From positions 3,121,546 to 3,185,545 of the forward strand of contig CM038726.1 of the NCBI GenBank assembly GCA_021613375.1: 64,000 nucleotides of DNA, given 5' to 3'. Both the position numbers and the translations under genes were made by a program. Every line of letters starts with the position of its first letter. Position 1 is the first letter of the stretch. Below are positions 1-10,041 of this stretch, one piece after another. This DNA is from Megaleporinus macrocephalus (Eukaryota; Chordata; Actinopteri; Characiformes; Anostomidae). The notes under the pieces are model-generated. The model had not been told where the DNA came from and ran no database searches. It saw only the letters and a list, made by a program, of their open reading frames with translations.

Positions 1-431
1 TCCTCCTCTCTTTATTTCTTTCTTTCTTTTCGTTCTCTGTCTGTTGTGATAGGCTGAATGACCTGTTGTGCACCTCACAGTGATGGAAAGAATAGCGAAA
101 GCTTTTGCCTTCAGATGTCTGTGCAGTGAATGATACACGAGGCTGCAGTGCCATCTAGTGGTGGAGAGCAGAACCTGCCTGGCTGACGTCCTGGGCACAG
201 CTGTAGTCTGGCTTCTGGCCTGTAGCTCTCTTCTCAACCAGACACACACAAGTCTGATTATGTATGACAAGAAAGTGCTGCCCGGGGTCACCCAAGTGAC
301 CACCCCTCATATACACACTGACCGTTCTCTGTATTACATACACCTCCCCATATCTACACTCACTGTTCACTCCATCAGCTCCACTCACCATATCGGAGCT
401 ACACTTACAGACTGTAGTTCATCTGATTCTC
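1..431. other. intronic DNA upstream of first visible tenm1 exon
   Basis: Starts in a TTTC-rich stretch, then ordinary sequence without a recognisable exon, RNA gene or transposon end. Presumed tenm1 intron. Confidence 0.5.
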
Positions 432-1468
432 TGTATACTATGAATTACTAATCGATCTATTTAGTAATTACTGTGAGTTATTCAGTATCTACTATGAATT
501 GTTTCCTATCTGCTATGAATCACTCAGTATCTACTATGAATTATTCAGTAATTACTATGAATTATTTAGCATCTACTATGAATTGTTCAGTATCTACTAT
601 GAATTGTTCGGTATCTACTATGATTTGTTCAGTACCTGCTATGAATTGTTCAGTATCTACTATGAATTATTCAGTAATTACTATGAATTATTTAGCATCT
701 ACTATGAATTGTTCAGTATCTACTATGAATTGTTCGGTATCTACTATGATTTGTTCAGTACCTGCTATGAATTGTTCAGTATCTACTATGAATTATTCAG
801 TAATTACTATGAATTATTTAGCATCTACTATGATTTGTTCAGTACCTGCTATGAATTGTTCAGTATCTACTATGAATTACTCAGTATCTACTATGAATTA
901 TTCAGTAATTACTATGAATTATTCAGTATCTACTATGAATTGTTCAGTATCTACTATGAATTGTTCAGTATCTACTATGAATTGTTCAGTATCTGCTATG
1001 AATTGTTCCGTATCTACTATGAATTATTTAGTAACTACTATGAATTATTCAGTATCTACTATGAATTTTTTTGCATTTATTCTGAATTAATCAGTATCTA
1101 CTATGAATTGTTCCGTATCTACTATGAATTATTTAGTAACTACTATGAATTATTCAGTATCTACTATGAATTTTTTTGCATTTATTCTGAATTAATCAGT
1201 ATCTACTATGAATTACTCAGTATCTACTATGAATTGTTTAGTAACTACTATGAATTATTTAGCATGTACTCTGAATTAATCAGTATCAACTATGAATTAT
1301 TCAGTATCTATTATGAATTATTCAGTATCTACTATGAGTTATTCAATATATACCATAAATTTTTCAGTATCTACTATGAATAGTTCAGTATGTACTATGA
1401 ATTATATTCAGTATGTACTGTAAATCTACTATGAGTTCCTCAGTTTCTGCTGTAAGTTATGTAGAACA
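432..1468. repeat. 21-bp minisatellite (about 48 copies) in tenm1 intron
   Basis: Tandem units close to CAGTATCTACTATGAATTGT plus one T, with variants such as AGTAATTACTATGAATTATT. Longer blocks (for example 551-640 and 671-760) are duplicated whole, so there is higher-order structure. Because 21 is a multiple of 3 the array is open in two frames (a 205- and a 294-residue reading frame of 7-residue repeats), but these are not genes. The array ends only about 25 bases before the splice acceptor of the next tenm1 exon. Confidence 0.95.
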
Positions 1469-1491
1469 TACTGAAGTTTGTTTCTCTCCAG

Positions 1492-1664
1492 GTATAACTC
1501 CGATGGTCACCTGATTAATGTGACCTTGCCGACGGGAGAGGTCAGCAGTTTCCATGGTGACATGGGCAAGTCCGTCAGGGTGGAGGCGTCGACTTCAAAC
1601 CGGGAAAACTTTATTACCATCACTAACCACTCCGAGGACAACACGGTGTACACACTCAGACAAG
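1492..1664 (+). CDS. tenm1: teneurin-1 exon, YD-shell segment (first exon in window)
   Basis: Acceptor TTTCTCTCCAG precedes 1492 and donor AAG|GTGTGA follows 1664. The exon begins with the third base of a codon and ends with one base of the next. It encodes a YD-type repeat (YNSDGHLINVTLPTG, then SSFHGDMGKS) and ends at NTVYTLRQ, which lines up with the teneurin YD-shell, the large extracellular beta-barrel related to bacterial RHS/Tc-toxin shells. Two N-glycosylation sequons (NVT, NHS) fit an extracellular location. The competing donor GTGAGT two bases downstream is rejected because only the split at 1664 joins in frame to the next exon, giving RQ-A-HSVSVYRV. Confidence 0.9.
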
Positions 1665-1721
1665 GTGTGAGTCTGGCTCTCATACAGGAACCTGTACTCA
1701 GAGTTCTAGACGTTTCTTCTG

Positions 1722-1812
1722 CGCTCTCTCTCGCTCGCTCTCTCTCTCCTCCTCCTTCTCCTTCTCCTCCTCTTTCTCTCCTCCCGCTCTCTCTCTCTCT
1801 TTCTCTCTCATT
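1722..1812 (+). repeat. CT-rich microsatellite
   Basis: Imperfect pyrimidine tract of CT, CCT and CTTT units starting about 57 bases after the preceding tenm1 exon. Confidence 0.85.
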
Positions 1813-2303
1813 TCTGGTGTAATTAGAATTCTGGGTATGTAATTAATGTTATTAACAATGGCGCGTGTGCTGCTGAATCTCAGGTTACTGGGTTTGCGGT
1901 GTTAAATAATGGATTAAGAGTAATAAAGTGTTACGGAACGTATCCGAGTTATAAATGACTTTAGTGCCTCAGCAGTTATTATAACAGGCTTTTACTGGAA
2001 AACGTATCTCCTGAAGGCTTTATTCCCAGTGGTTGGACAGACAGGTTGTCAGGTTGTCACTATGGTACATGAGCTGGTTGCTAAGGTGTTGCTGTGCTGT
2101 GGTATCCAAGGTGACTTCAAATAAATAAAACATCAAGTTTATGTTAACCATGTTATGTCAGGTGGTTTAAGGCAACTGTGTTAAGTAGCTTTGGAGATAT
2201 GTGGCTGCAAGCAAGTCCTTTAAAGTGATTTGACCGTATTCTAATTAGTTTGACTAATTAGTTGTATCTGTTACTTAAATGATGAACTCATTTAGGACTT
2301 GAT
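1813..2303. other. tenm1 intron, no feature recognised
   Basis: AT-rich intronic sequence. A motif near 2068-2110 (GGTTGCTAAGGTGTTGCT, then TGGTATCC) recurs at about 3153-3172 and about 51710, suggesting an old dispersed repeat; nothing coding is seen. Confidence 0.4.
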
Positions 2304-3150
2304 GGCAGCAACACATCTCAAAAAACCATCGTGTAGCATCTCCTCAATCTCTTTTGTCAATAGTCTGTGATATGTTGTTATATGTTGTTGTAAGACCCTC
2401 TATATACTGTTCAGCACTGATACAGTCTTTCCAGAGGCATAAGCTGCTCACGTCATAGAGACTAAGCCACCCCCAGACCAGAGATACAGAGATACAGGCT
2501 TTGGAACTGTGTCCTGATAATAAGCTGGATGGTCTCTCTTCACTCCTGACTCCGCAAGACACTTGTCTGTGACTTCCAAGAAAGAATTTCAAATTTGTAT
2601 TAATCTGACCACAGAACAGTTTTCCCATTTTGCCTCAGTCTGTGTTAAATGAGCTTTGGCCCAGAGAAGTCGGCGGCGCTTCTGGGTCGTGTAGCATCTT
2701 CTTTGCGTGATACAGCTTTCTGACACAGAACTGTTATTTCTGTAAGTGTTCCTGAGTCCAAGCAGTGACTTCCAGAAGAGAATCATATCTGTATGTAATG
2801 CAGGAGTCCATTGGAAGGACCCAAAGATCACAAGAAACCTATATTAACCATCAGCCTTGTTCCTTGTGCATGAGGATTTCTCCACATTCTTTGAATATTT
2901 TGATGATATTATGTACAGCAGATGGTCGGATATCCAAAGTCTTTGCAATTTTTAAATTGTTGTACAATTTTTAGACAGTTTTTCACAGATTTGTGAAACT
3001 CCGCCCATCTTCTGAGAGACTCTTGTACTACCCAGTTAGGTGGCTAGTTGCAAATTGCTCCTCCAGCTGTTTTCTATTAGTACCACTACACTTACTACCA
3101 TTCCCAGCCTTTTGTTGCCCCTGTCCCAACATTTTTGAGATGTGCTGCTG
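2304..3150. mobile_element. decayed DNA transposon with terminal inverted repeats
   Basis: The left end at 2305-2325 (GCAGCAACACATCTCAAAAA) is matched, with one mismatch, by the reverse complement of 3132-3150, giving inverted termini of about 19 bases around an 845-bp body. Minus-strand reading frames inside (for example 2589-2831) are short and broken, so it is an inactive remnant. The right end next to CCTGTCCCAACATTTTT resembles a very common fish DNA transposon end, but I cannot name the superfamily from sequence alone. It lies within a tenm1 intron, ending about 90 bases before an exon. Confidence 0.6.
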
Positions 3151-3187
3151 CTGTGGTATCCCAGGTGGTTGCTAGAGGTGGTTGTTT

Positions 3188-3190
<3 letters not shown>

Positions 3191-3240
<50 letters not shown>
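3191..3240 (+). repeat. pure (CT)25 microsatellite forming the 3' splice-site polypyrimidine tract
   Basis: Fifty uninterrupted CT dinucleotide bases run directly into the AG at 3241-3242 that precedes the next tenm1 exon. The tract is therefore both a length-variable microsatellite and the only polypyrimidine tract available for that splice site. Confidence 0.95.
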
Positions 3241-3241
<1 letters not shown>

Positions 3242-3242
3242 G

Positions 3243-3499
3243 CTCACTCTGTCAGTGTGTATCGTGTGAGTGGTGATGGGTCCCTGTGGGTGACGTACGC
3301 CAGCGGGATGGAAGTCACTCTGAGCACTGAACCTCAGCTGTTGCCTGGGACGTTGCCAGGGGTGTCACCGGGGGTGGTCCATCCCACCGTTGGCAGGTGC
3401 AATGTCACGTTGCCGGGGGAACAGAGCCACAGCATCATCGAGTGGAAACAGAGACGCGAGCAGGCCAGAAACTACAGCACATACGAACGCAGACTGAGG
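3243..3499 (+). CDS. tenm1: teneurin-1 exon, YD-shell segment
   Basis: Acceptor CTCTCTCTAG ends at 3242 and donor AGG|GTAAAC follows 3499. With one base from the previous exon it reads AHSVSVYRVSGDGSLWVTYA, then SGMEVTLSTEP, the PTVGRCNVTLPGE block, IIEWKQRREQ and YERRLR, a teneurin signature in the YD-shell. Between LSTEPQLL and HPTVGRCN it carries about nine residues more than mammalian teneurins usually do (two LPG/SPG turns from a GC-rich, internally repetitive stretch at 3345-3385), probably a small in-frame expansion. The stop-free extension past 3500 is intronic. Confidence 0.92.
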
Positions 3500-3734
3500 G
3501 TAAACCCCCAAATTACATACACACAACCGTCTCAGAAACAGTGGGGTTGGACGGAAAAGCTTTGACTGAACTACCCATATTAAACAACCTCAGCAAAACG
3601 ATCTCTAACAGTGTCTACTGTTAGCTCTAGTGTTAGCTTTATCCTCAGCACATCTGAAGGGGCAGCTTTTAGCTTGAACCTTCCCCTACGTAGAGGTAGA
3701 GGATGGTTAGTGCCCCTATATGTAATATCAACTC
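3500..3734. other. tenm1 intron, no feature recognised
   Basis: Short intronic stretch without exon, repeat or RNA signals that I can support. Confidence 0.4.
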
Positions 3735-4020
3735 TGCTGTATGACATACTGGCAGCACTCACAGCAAGAAGGGTCTGGGTTCAATTCCCAGCCGGGGTGT
3801 CCAGTGTCCTTCCTCCCATCGTCCACCAAGTGCCCCGGTTTCCTCCCACAGTCCAAAGACATGCAGTCGGGTGAACTGGACATGCTACACTGCCCCGTTG
3901 AGTATGTATGATGGCTTGTCCAGAGTGTTTCCTACCTTCTGCCCAATGATCACTCGGATAGGCTCCAGTGACCCCCATGACCCACAAGGATGACGTCTTG
4001 GAAAACGAATGAAATGAATG
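3735..4020 (+). mobile_element. tRNA-derived SINE (HE1/V-SINE-like)
   Basis: A Pol III B-box-like GGTTCAATTCC lies at 3778-3788. It is followed by TTTCCTCCCACAGTCCAAAG, a TGCCCAATGATCACT block and GATAGGCTCCAGTGACCCCC, and the element ends in an AATGAA-type tail near 4000-4020. This order is typical of fish tRNA-derived SINEs with a conserved 3' domain. The A box is not clear, so the head is probably truncated. It sits in a tenm1 intron in the same orientation as the gene and ends about 80 bases before the next exon. Confidence 0.7.
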
Positions 4021-4100
4021 TATCATTATTTATAATGGACAAAAGATGCCACTACTTCACATTTCATGTTTGTATCTCTTTCTACCTTTCTTTCTCTCAG

Positions 4101-4391
4101 GCCCACAACAGAAACGTTCTCTCTATAGACTATAATCAGGCGTCCCGTGTTGGGAAGATTTATGATGACCATCGTAAGTTTACCCTGCGCCTTCAGTATG
4201 ATGACCGCGGCCGACCAGTACTATGGGCACCCAGCAAGTTCAGTGATGTTCGTGTCAGCTACACCAGCGATGGCCTGCTGGCCTCCATCCAAAGAGGAAA
4301 CTGGAGTGAACGTAGAGATTACGACAACGGCAGGCTTATCACCCGTACATGGGCTAACGGCAAGACCTGGAGTTACAGCTTTCAGGAGAAG
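4101..4391 (+). CDS. tenm1: teneurin-1 exon, YD-shell segment
   Basis: A phase-0 exon of 97 codons between acceptor TTTCTCTCAG (to 4100) and donor GAAG|GTACAG (after 4391). It begins AHNRNVLSIDYNQ and contains GKIYDDHRKFTLRLQYDDRG, then RPVLWAPSKF and the YD-type repeats YDNGRLITRTWANGKTWSYS. IYDDHRKFTLR is among the most conserved runs of all teneurins. The domain is the extracellular YD-shell that encloses the C-terminal linker. Confidence 0.95.
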
Positions 4392-5281
4392 GTACAGAGA
4401 GTATGCACTCACACCATGTTTGTCCAAACTCAATGAGATCCCTGGACAGGCTACAGCTTAAAGTGTTGCCTTTAGATCTGAAATATTTGCCCAAGGTCAT
4501 TGAGACCATTAAATTGCATATACAAATGAAGATCACCCTCCCATTCTCAAGCCCTCAAGAACTGCGTTTCCTGAATAAGAATAAACAAGAAGGAGCTCCA
4601 TTGAAAAACCAAACACTGGACATACTTAGGTTAAGAAAGCTACCTTTCAGTTCTGAGCCAGCTAGGAAAATAACATAGTCCCTCACCTGAACCATGTGCA
4701 AAGACCTGCATCCAAGTACCGCAAGGTTTTTCTTAGATGCTCAGGACACCAGAATCAGGTATGTGACTGTATTTTTGAACACAGTCATAGTGACCTGAGC
4801 TCTGCAGAGAAGTGAGACTGAAAGTTAAGGAATCGTTGAGATCAGTAGCAAAGTTTGCATTATCTCGCACTGCGTGGAAGTTGAGGGTAGTGGATTCCTA
4901 TATGGGTATAACAGCACACTATCTCACAGAGGACTGACCACTGCTATTTCTGACCACACAAAAGTCACGCTGGGGCAAATGTTGCAGAGGTGCTGCAAAA
5001 TGTAGCCCAAGAATTAGGGGTTACCAACAGCAACCTGTTACTTGGGGGTATATCTTGTCGCAATACTCAGCATATCGCAATATGATATCAATAATATAGT
5101 AATATAGTATTGTAACTAAAGTATTCTAAGCTTATCGGCCTTTGAAGACTCCCCTACTGTGTATAGTCCTGCCATAGTACCACTTACATCGGAGGACATA
5201 TAGTCTACACTTAATGAACCATATATCTACAACTGTCTTTTAATTTTATACCCCATTAATCTTTCTCTCTCTCTTTTTCAG
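4392..5281. other. tenm1 intron, no feature recognised
   Basis: About 890 bases without a convincing exon, repeat or transposon. It ends in a pyrimidine-rich acceptor tract (5262-5281). Confidence 0.5.
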
Positions 5282-5672
5282 TCAGTCCAGCTGTTGCTGC
5301 ACAGCCAGAGGCGCTACACGTTTGAGTACGACCAAACGGATTACCTCATGTCCGTTACGCTGCCCAGCATGGTCAAACACGGCCTCCAGACCGCACTGTC
5401 CATTGGTTATTATCGTAACACCTACACTCCACCGGATGCCCCAGGCCATGCTGTGGTGCAGGATTACTCCCCTAATGGACGGCTGCTGCAAACACTGTAT
5501 TTGGGCTCTGGTAGACGGGTGCTGTACAAGTACAGCAGGACATCCAGGCTCAGTGAGATCCTCTACGATTCCACACTGGTCAGCTTTACCTATGACGAGT
5601 CTTCTGGTGCCGTCAAGACTGTCCACCTCATGCAAGAGGGGTTTGTGTGTACAATACGGTATAGGCAGACCG
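5282..5672 (+). CDS. tenm1: teneurin-1 exon, YD-shell segment
   Basis: Acceptor CTCTTTTTCAG ends at 5281 and donor ACCG|GTGAGC follows 5672, leaving one base of a glycine codon. The translation begins [20 protein letters not shown] and includes [68 protein letters not shown] and [10 protein letters not shown], collinear with teneurin-1. It follows the previous exon in phase 0. No start codon is expected because this is an internal exon. Confidence 0.95.
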
Positions 5673-5761
5673 GTGAGCACATTTGTCAATGCCCATATTT
5701 GTAATCATACAAACGTAATCTTTTTATCAATTATCTCTGTCCTACTATTTCTCTTTCTCAG

Positions 5762-6982
5762 GTCCTTTGGTCGGCAGGCAGATCTACCGCTTCAGCGAGG
5801 AGGGTTTAGTCAACGCCCGCTTTGACTACAGCTACAACAATTTCCGGGTCACCAGCATGCAAGCCATGATCAACGAGACGCCGCTCCCCATTGACCTTTA
5901 CCGGTACGTGGACGTTTCAGGCCGGATCGAGCAGTTCGGCAAGTTCAGCGTCATCAGCTATGACCTCAACCAGGTCATCACCACGCATGCCATGAAACAC
6001 AGCAAAATCTTCAACCCCAATGGGCAGGTAGTGGAGGTGCAGTACGAGATCCTCAAGTCCATTGCCTTCTGGATGACGCTGCAGTATGATAGCTTGGGCC
6101 GCGTTGCTAACTGCGACATCAGGATCGGTGTTGACGGGAACATCACACGCCGCTCATATGAGTACGACGCAGATGGGCAGCTCCAATCAGTTGCCGTCGA
6201 TGACCGCCCACAGTGGCGCTACAGCTACGACCTCAATGGCAATATCAATCTGCTAAGTCATGGCAACAGTGCAAGGCTAACACCACTACGCTACGACTTA
6301 CGAGACAGGATTACACGGCTAGGCGAGATCCAGTACCGGACGGATGACGACGGATTCCTGCGTGTCCGCGGCAACCTAGTCTTCGATTACACTTCCAATG
6401 GACTTCTGGCGGGAGCGCTGGACCGTGACACCGGGAAGCGCGTCTGGTATCGCTACGACGGCCTGGGAAGGCGCGTTTCTAGCCGAACTGGCGATGGTGC
6501 GCTGCTGCAGTTCTTCTATGCCGACTTGACCGAACCCACCAGAGTGACCCACTTGTACAACCACACAGCCTCTGAAATCACCTCCTTCTACTATGACCTG
6601 CAGGGTCACCTGATTGCCATGGAGATGAGCAGCGGTCAGGAGTTTTACATAGCCTGCGATGTGGCAGGAACCCCACTGGCCATCTTCAGCAGCCGAGGCC
6701 AGGTGGTCAAGGAGCTTCGCTATACACCCTATGGGGACGTCTATAGGGACTCGAACCCTTTCTTCCAGCTCCCGTTCGGCTTCCAGGGTGGACTCTATGA
6801 CTCCTTGACCCGGCTGGTGCACCTCGGTCGCAGAGACTATGATGTGGTTGCTGGGAGGTGGACCACACCCAATCATGACCTGTGGGCAGATGTGAGCGCG
6901 GACCCTAAGCCCTTCAATCTGTACGCCTTCAAGAACAACTACCCCCTTGGTAGCCTGCAAGATGTCACCAAGTTTACAACAG
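5762..6982 (+). CDS. tenm1: teneurin-1 large exon, end of YD-shell with RHS core
   Basis: The longest exon in the window, 1,221 bases, is spliced from the previous exon across an intron of only 89 bases and ends at ACAG|GTGAGG in phase 1. It encodes [59 protein letters not shown], the [20 protein letters not shown] stretch with [33 protein letters not shown] and [12 protein letters not shown]. The end, [20 protein letters not shown], is the RHS-associated core motif that closes the shell. The part around residues [13 protein letters not shown] differs from the mammalian sequence more than the rest. Confidence 0.96.
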
Positions 6983-8424
6983 GTGAGGAATGAGTTGGGT
7001 TCATGCCTGTATACTTCTCCTCAGTCAGCCTGATTCCCCTCATTGAGCCCATGACAGGGGCAACTGTTCTTATCAGGGCAGATTTACTTTATATATGAAT
7101 ATAAAGCAGGCAGTAAGTTTATTTACAAGGCAGGAACAACCGGCAGCATCAGATTGGTCAACCTGTCTCGAAACACCCAAATGACAGATCTGCTGTTATT
7201 AAATTAGTAATGTTTCATTTATTAATTAGGTTTAAATACTCCAAAATGACTTTTGACTTTTGTAATAACTATAACTTGAGCCAATCTTTGTAATTGCTAG
7301 ATAGTATGAACAAAATTAAGTATGGCCTGAGGGAAGAAGTTGTCTTAGGAGAGACAGTGATTTGGGTGGACAGAGTCCTTTAAAGTCCTCCTGGTCTTCC
7401 TCAGGCAGCGTCTAGTGTAAAAATTCAGGAGGTTTGGGAGCTGAACCCCCCGGTAACCAATCTCTGCAGAGCTTTCCGTTTGATAGCAGTGCAGCTATTC
7501 TGTGTTGCATTGACCCCGATCTCCAACCCCCTACCAACCGCCCACCCCCTAGCAGTAGAAATGGGGAGACAAAAATACATGTTTAAGGGGTAAAGGGGAA
7601 CAAGTTCCACCACAAACAGTGGTTCTTTTGGCAGTATGAGACGGACACATCTGTTGTGGCTTCCTCATTTTTTTTTATTTTTTTTTTGGAGTGAAACATC
7701 TGGAACTATGCCAAATGCAGGCAATAGAATTAATGTCAAAAAGAAATATGAAATATGTTGCCAGCATTTCTGCAAGCAGATATTTCTGCTTGTTCGGGGG
7801 CAAGTTTTGGTTCTTGGGGAGAGACAAGAACTGAAACGAGGGAAGTAACCCTTCAAGAAACTGACAAAGTAGAACTGAGACTCAGAGATGGTTTGGGGGC
7901 TGATTTTGTGTAGATCATAAACAAACTATGCTGTTGTTTTCCACTCTGCATGGGAACTCATTTTCTAATTAGATATTACCCAAATCGTTTGTAGGGAACA
8001 GTTTTCTGCACTCTGATTTAGCACTAGTGAGTCCCATCCAGCCATTTTTGCTTTCCAGCCAGATACTTAGGTTTATATTTATAAGGGTTAATGAGATATA
8101 AATCTACATGGCCAGTATCCCAGACCCATTTTAGTCTAAACCTGGAGTAGAAGGACTTTCCAATGTTGATTTACCCTTTGTCCTGCAATTTAGTCCTTGA
8201 CTAGGCTTAATATGTCGGGGAAGCCAGCCAACAGTGCGTAGGCTCATGGTGGTTATGCATCTTTAATAACTGTAGGGACAACTCACCTTTGTATGTATCC
8301 CTGCTTGCATAATATCTATTTCCAAGTTTAAATCTATAGACATTTGGGTTTGTTGTATGTGCTACATATAAATATTGCATATAACTTGTACTACACTCAG
8401 TTGAAGCTGCCTATCTCTGTCCAG
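6983..8424. other. tenm1 intron, no firm feature
   Basis: About 1.4 kb. A T-run lies at 7670-7688. The stretch 7321-7530 (GAGGGAAGAAGTTGTCTTAG and following) has the feel of an old dispersed retroelement fragment, but I cannot assign it. Confidence 0.4.
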
Positions 8425-8567
8425 ATATCAGCAGTTGGCTGCAGCTCTTTGGGTTCCAGCTTCATAACGTGGTGCCGGGATTCCCCAAGCTGCCGGTGGA
8501 GAACGCAGAGCAAACATATGAGATGATGAATGTTCAGAGCCGCACACATAGCTGGGACCCCAGCAAG
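8425..8567 (+). CDS. tenm1: teneurin-1 exon, internal linker leaving the YD-shell
   Basis: Acceptor CTCTGTCCAG ends at 8424 and donor CAAG|GTGAGC follows 8567. With the glycine/aspartate split codon it reads DISSWLQLFGFQLHNVVPGF, then PKLPVENAEQTYEMMNVQSR and THSWDPSK. SWLxLFGFQLHNVxPGFPK is the teneurin linker threaded inside and out of the YD-shell, and the TYE...WDPxK end is shared with the TENM1/TENM4 type rather than TENM2 or TENM3. It ends in phase 0. Confidence 0.92.
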
Positions 8568-8589
8568 GTGAGCAAGCATGAGTGCAAAA

Positions 8590-9720
8590 TGCAGGAGCTC
8601 AAACAAGAGGCTTGCTCCCCAAAGACTTGAGACTCAACTCAATTTCCCACCCCAGCAAATTGAGACTTGCCTCAAACTCACACCCTAAAGACTCAACTCA
8701 GATTGCCACAACAGAAATTTGAGACTCACCTCCCACCCTAAACACTTAAGACTCAGTGACTCAGACTTGCACTGTATGCTAATTGTACACTAGAATACTT
8801 TGAAAAGACTCTGAAAAGGCTTTTCCCTCCCATTTAAAGATGAGTCATAGCAGTTTTTGGTCCAAAACAATGATGTTGCGAAGACTGTGGCCGTGTAAGG
8901 TGTAACAGCCAGGAAAGGTGCATTGTTCCCTTAACAGGCTGTCAAGTAGTGTGCACAGAAGCGTAGCACTGCAGTGCAGTAGAGAGATGAAAATGACAGT
9001 ACTGTGCCCTGACTCATTTTTAATTACATACCAAAATTAAAAATTTGCCTATGAAATTGCTGAGGAAATCATTTGGTGTAAGGCTGACGTTAGAGACTTC
9101 CAAGAGACTCATGACTAATGTCAGATTCCCATCCCAGGGTCTCGAGACTCAAGTCAGATTCCCAGCCCAGAGAGTTAAGACTGAGGTCAGATTACCAACC
9201 CAAAGACTAGAGACTTGACTCAAATTCTCATTCCAGACACTTCAGATTCAACTAGTTTTCCATTCCGAGTGTCTTAAGACTGGTCCCTCTTTCCCATTCC
9301 AGAGACTTGAGACTCAACTCAGATTCCCAGCCCAGAGAGTAAGACTAAGGTCAGATTTCCAACCCAAAGACTAGAGACTTGACTGGAATTCCCATTCCAG
9401 ACACTTCCGATTCAACTAGTTTTCCATTCCCAGTGTCTGAAGACTAATCTCTGTTTCCCATCCCAGAGATTGAGATGCAACTGTGTTTCATCCCAAAGAC
9501 TAAAGACTCAGCTTTGTTTCCTATCCCAGAAATTTAAAACTCAAATCAGATTTTCGTTCCAGAGACTCAAGACTCAACTCAGATTCCCATTCCAAAGACT
9601 TGAGATTCAACTCAGATTCTCATTTTAGAGACTCTCAGATTCCTATCCTTCTCATATTCATACCCCACTCTTACAGATTCTAGGATTCACACAAACCAAC
9701 AGAAACTTGAGACTCAACTC
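8590..9720. repeat. degenerate minisatellite, about 33-37-bp unit
   Basis: Repeated variants of GAGACTTGAGACTCAACTCA followed by GATTCCCATCCCA fill much of this tenm1 intron, most regular at 9110-9720. Copies are diverged, so the array is old. Confidence 0.85.
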
Positions 9721-10041
9721 TGACTTGGCAACATCTTTGCCAGCATCTTTATGTTCTTGTGTGTATTTTTTTGTTTATTCCTAAAAATCTATACCAGACC
9801 TATTTTATTTTTTACAGTGTTATCTTTTGAACTTTATGAACACTATGAATGAAGGTATTTTAACAAGGGCCTTGAAAAGAGATCGCTTCATCATCACTTT
9901 AGTAGCTGCATGTATCAATTTGTAGATCAATTTAATGCAACTGACCTTTAATTACAGGACAGGTTTTTAGATTACATAAGATACTGAACTGTCTAAGATA
10001 CTGTCTAAGAAATACATGTCTTTCTCTTTCTCACTATCCAG
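9721..10041. other. tenm1 intron, no feature recognised
   Basis: AT-rich sequence ending in a good acceptor tract (10020-10041). Confidence 0.5.

Noticed and set aside
499..1383. 294-residue open frame of Tyr/Phe/Ser heptads
   Set aside because: Pure translation of the 21-bp satellite within a tenm1 intron; two plus-strand frames are open over the array and no splice or start context supports it.
1667..1672. GTGAGT as the donor of the first visible tenm1 exon
   Set aside because: Although closer to consensus, it would put the following exon out of frame; the GT at 1665 keeps the teneurin frame.
6376..6960. Minus-strand 194-residue frame opposite the large tenm1 exon
   Set aside because: Antisense shadow of strongly conserved teneurin coding sequence.
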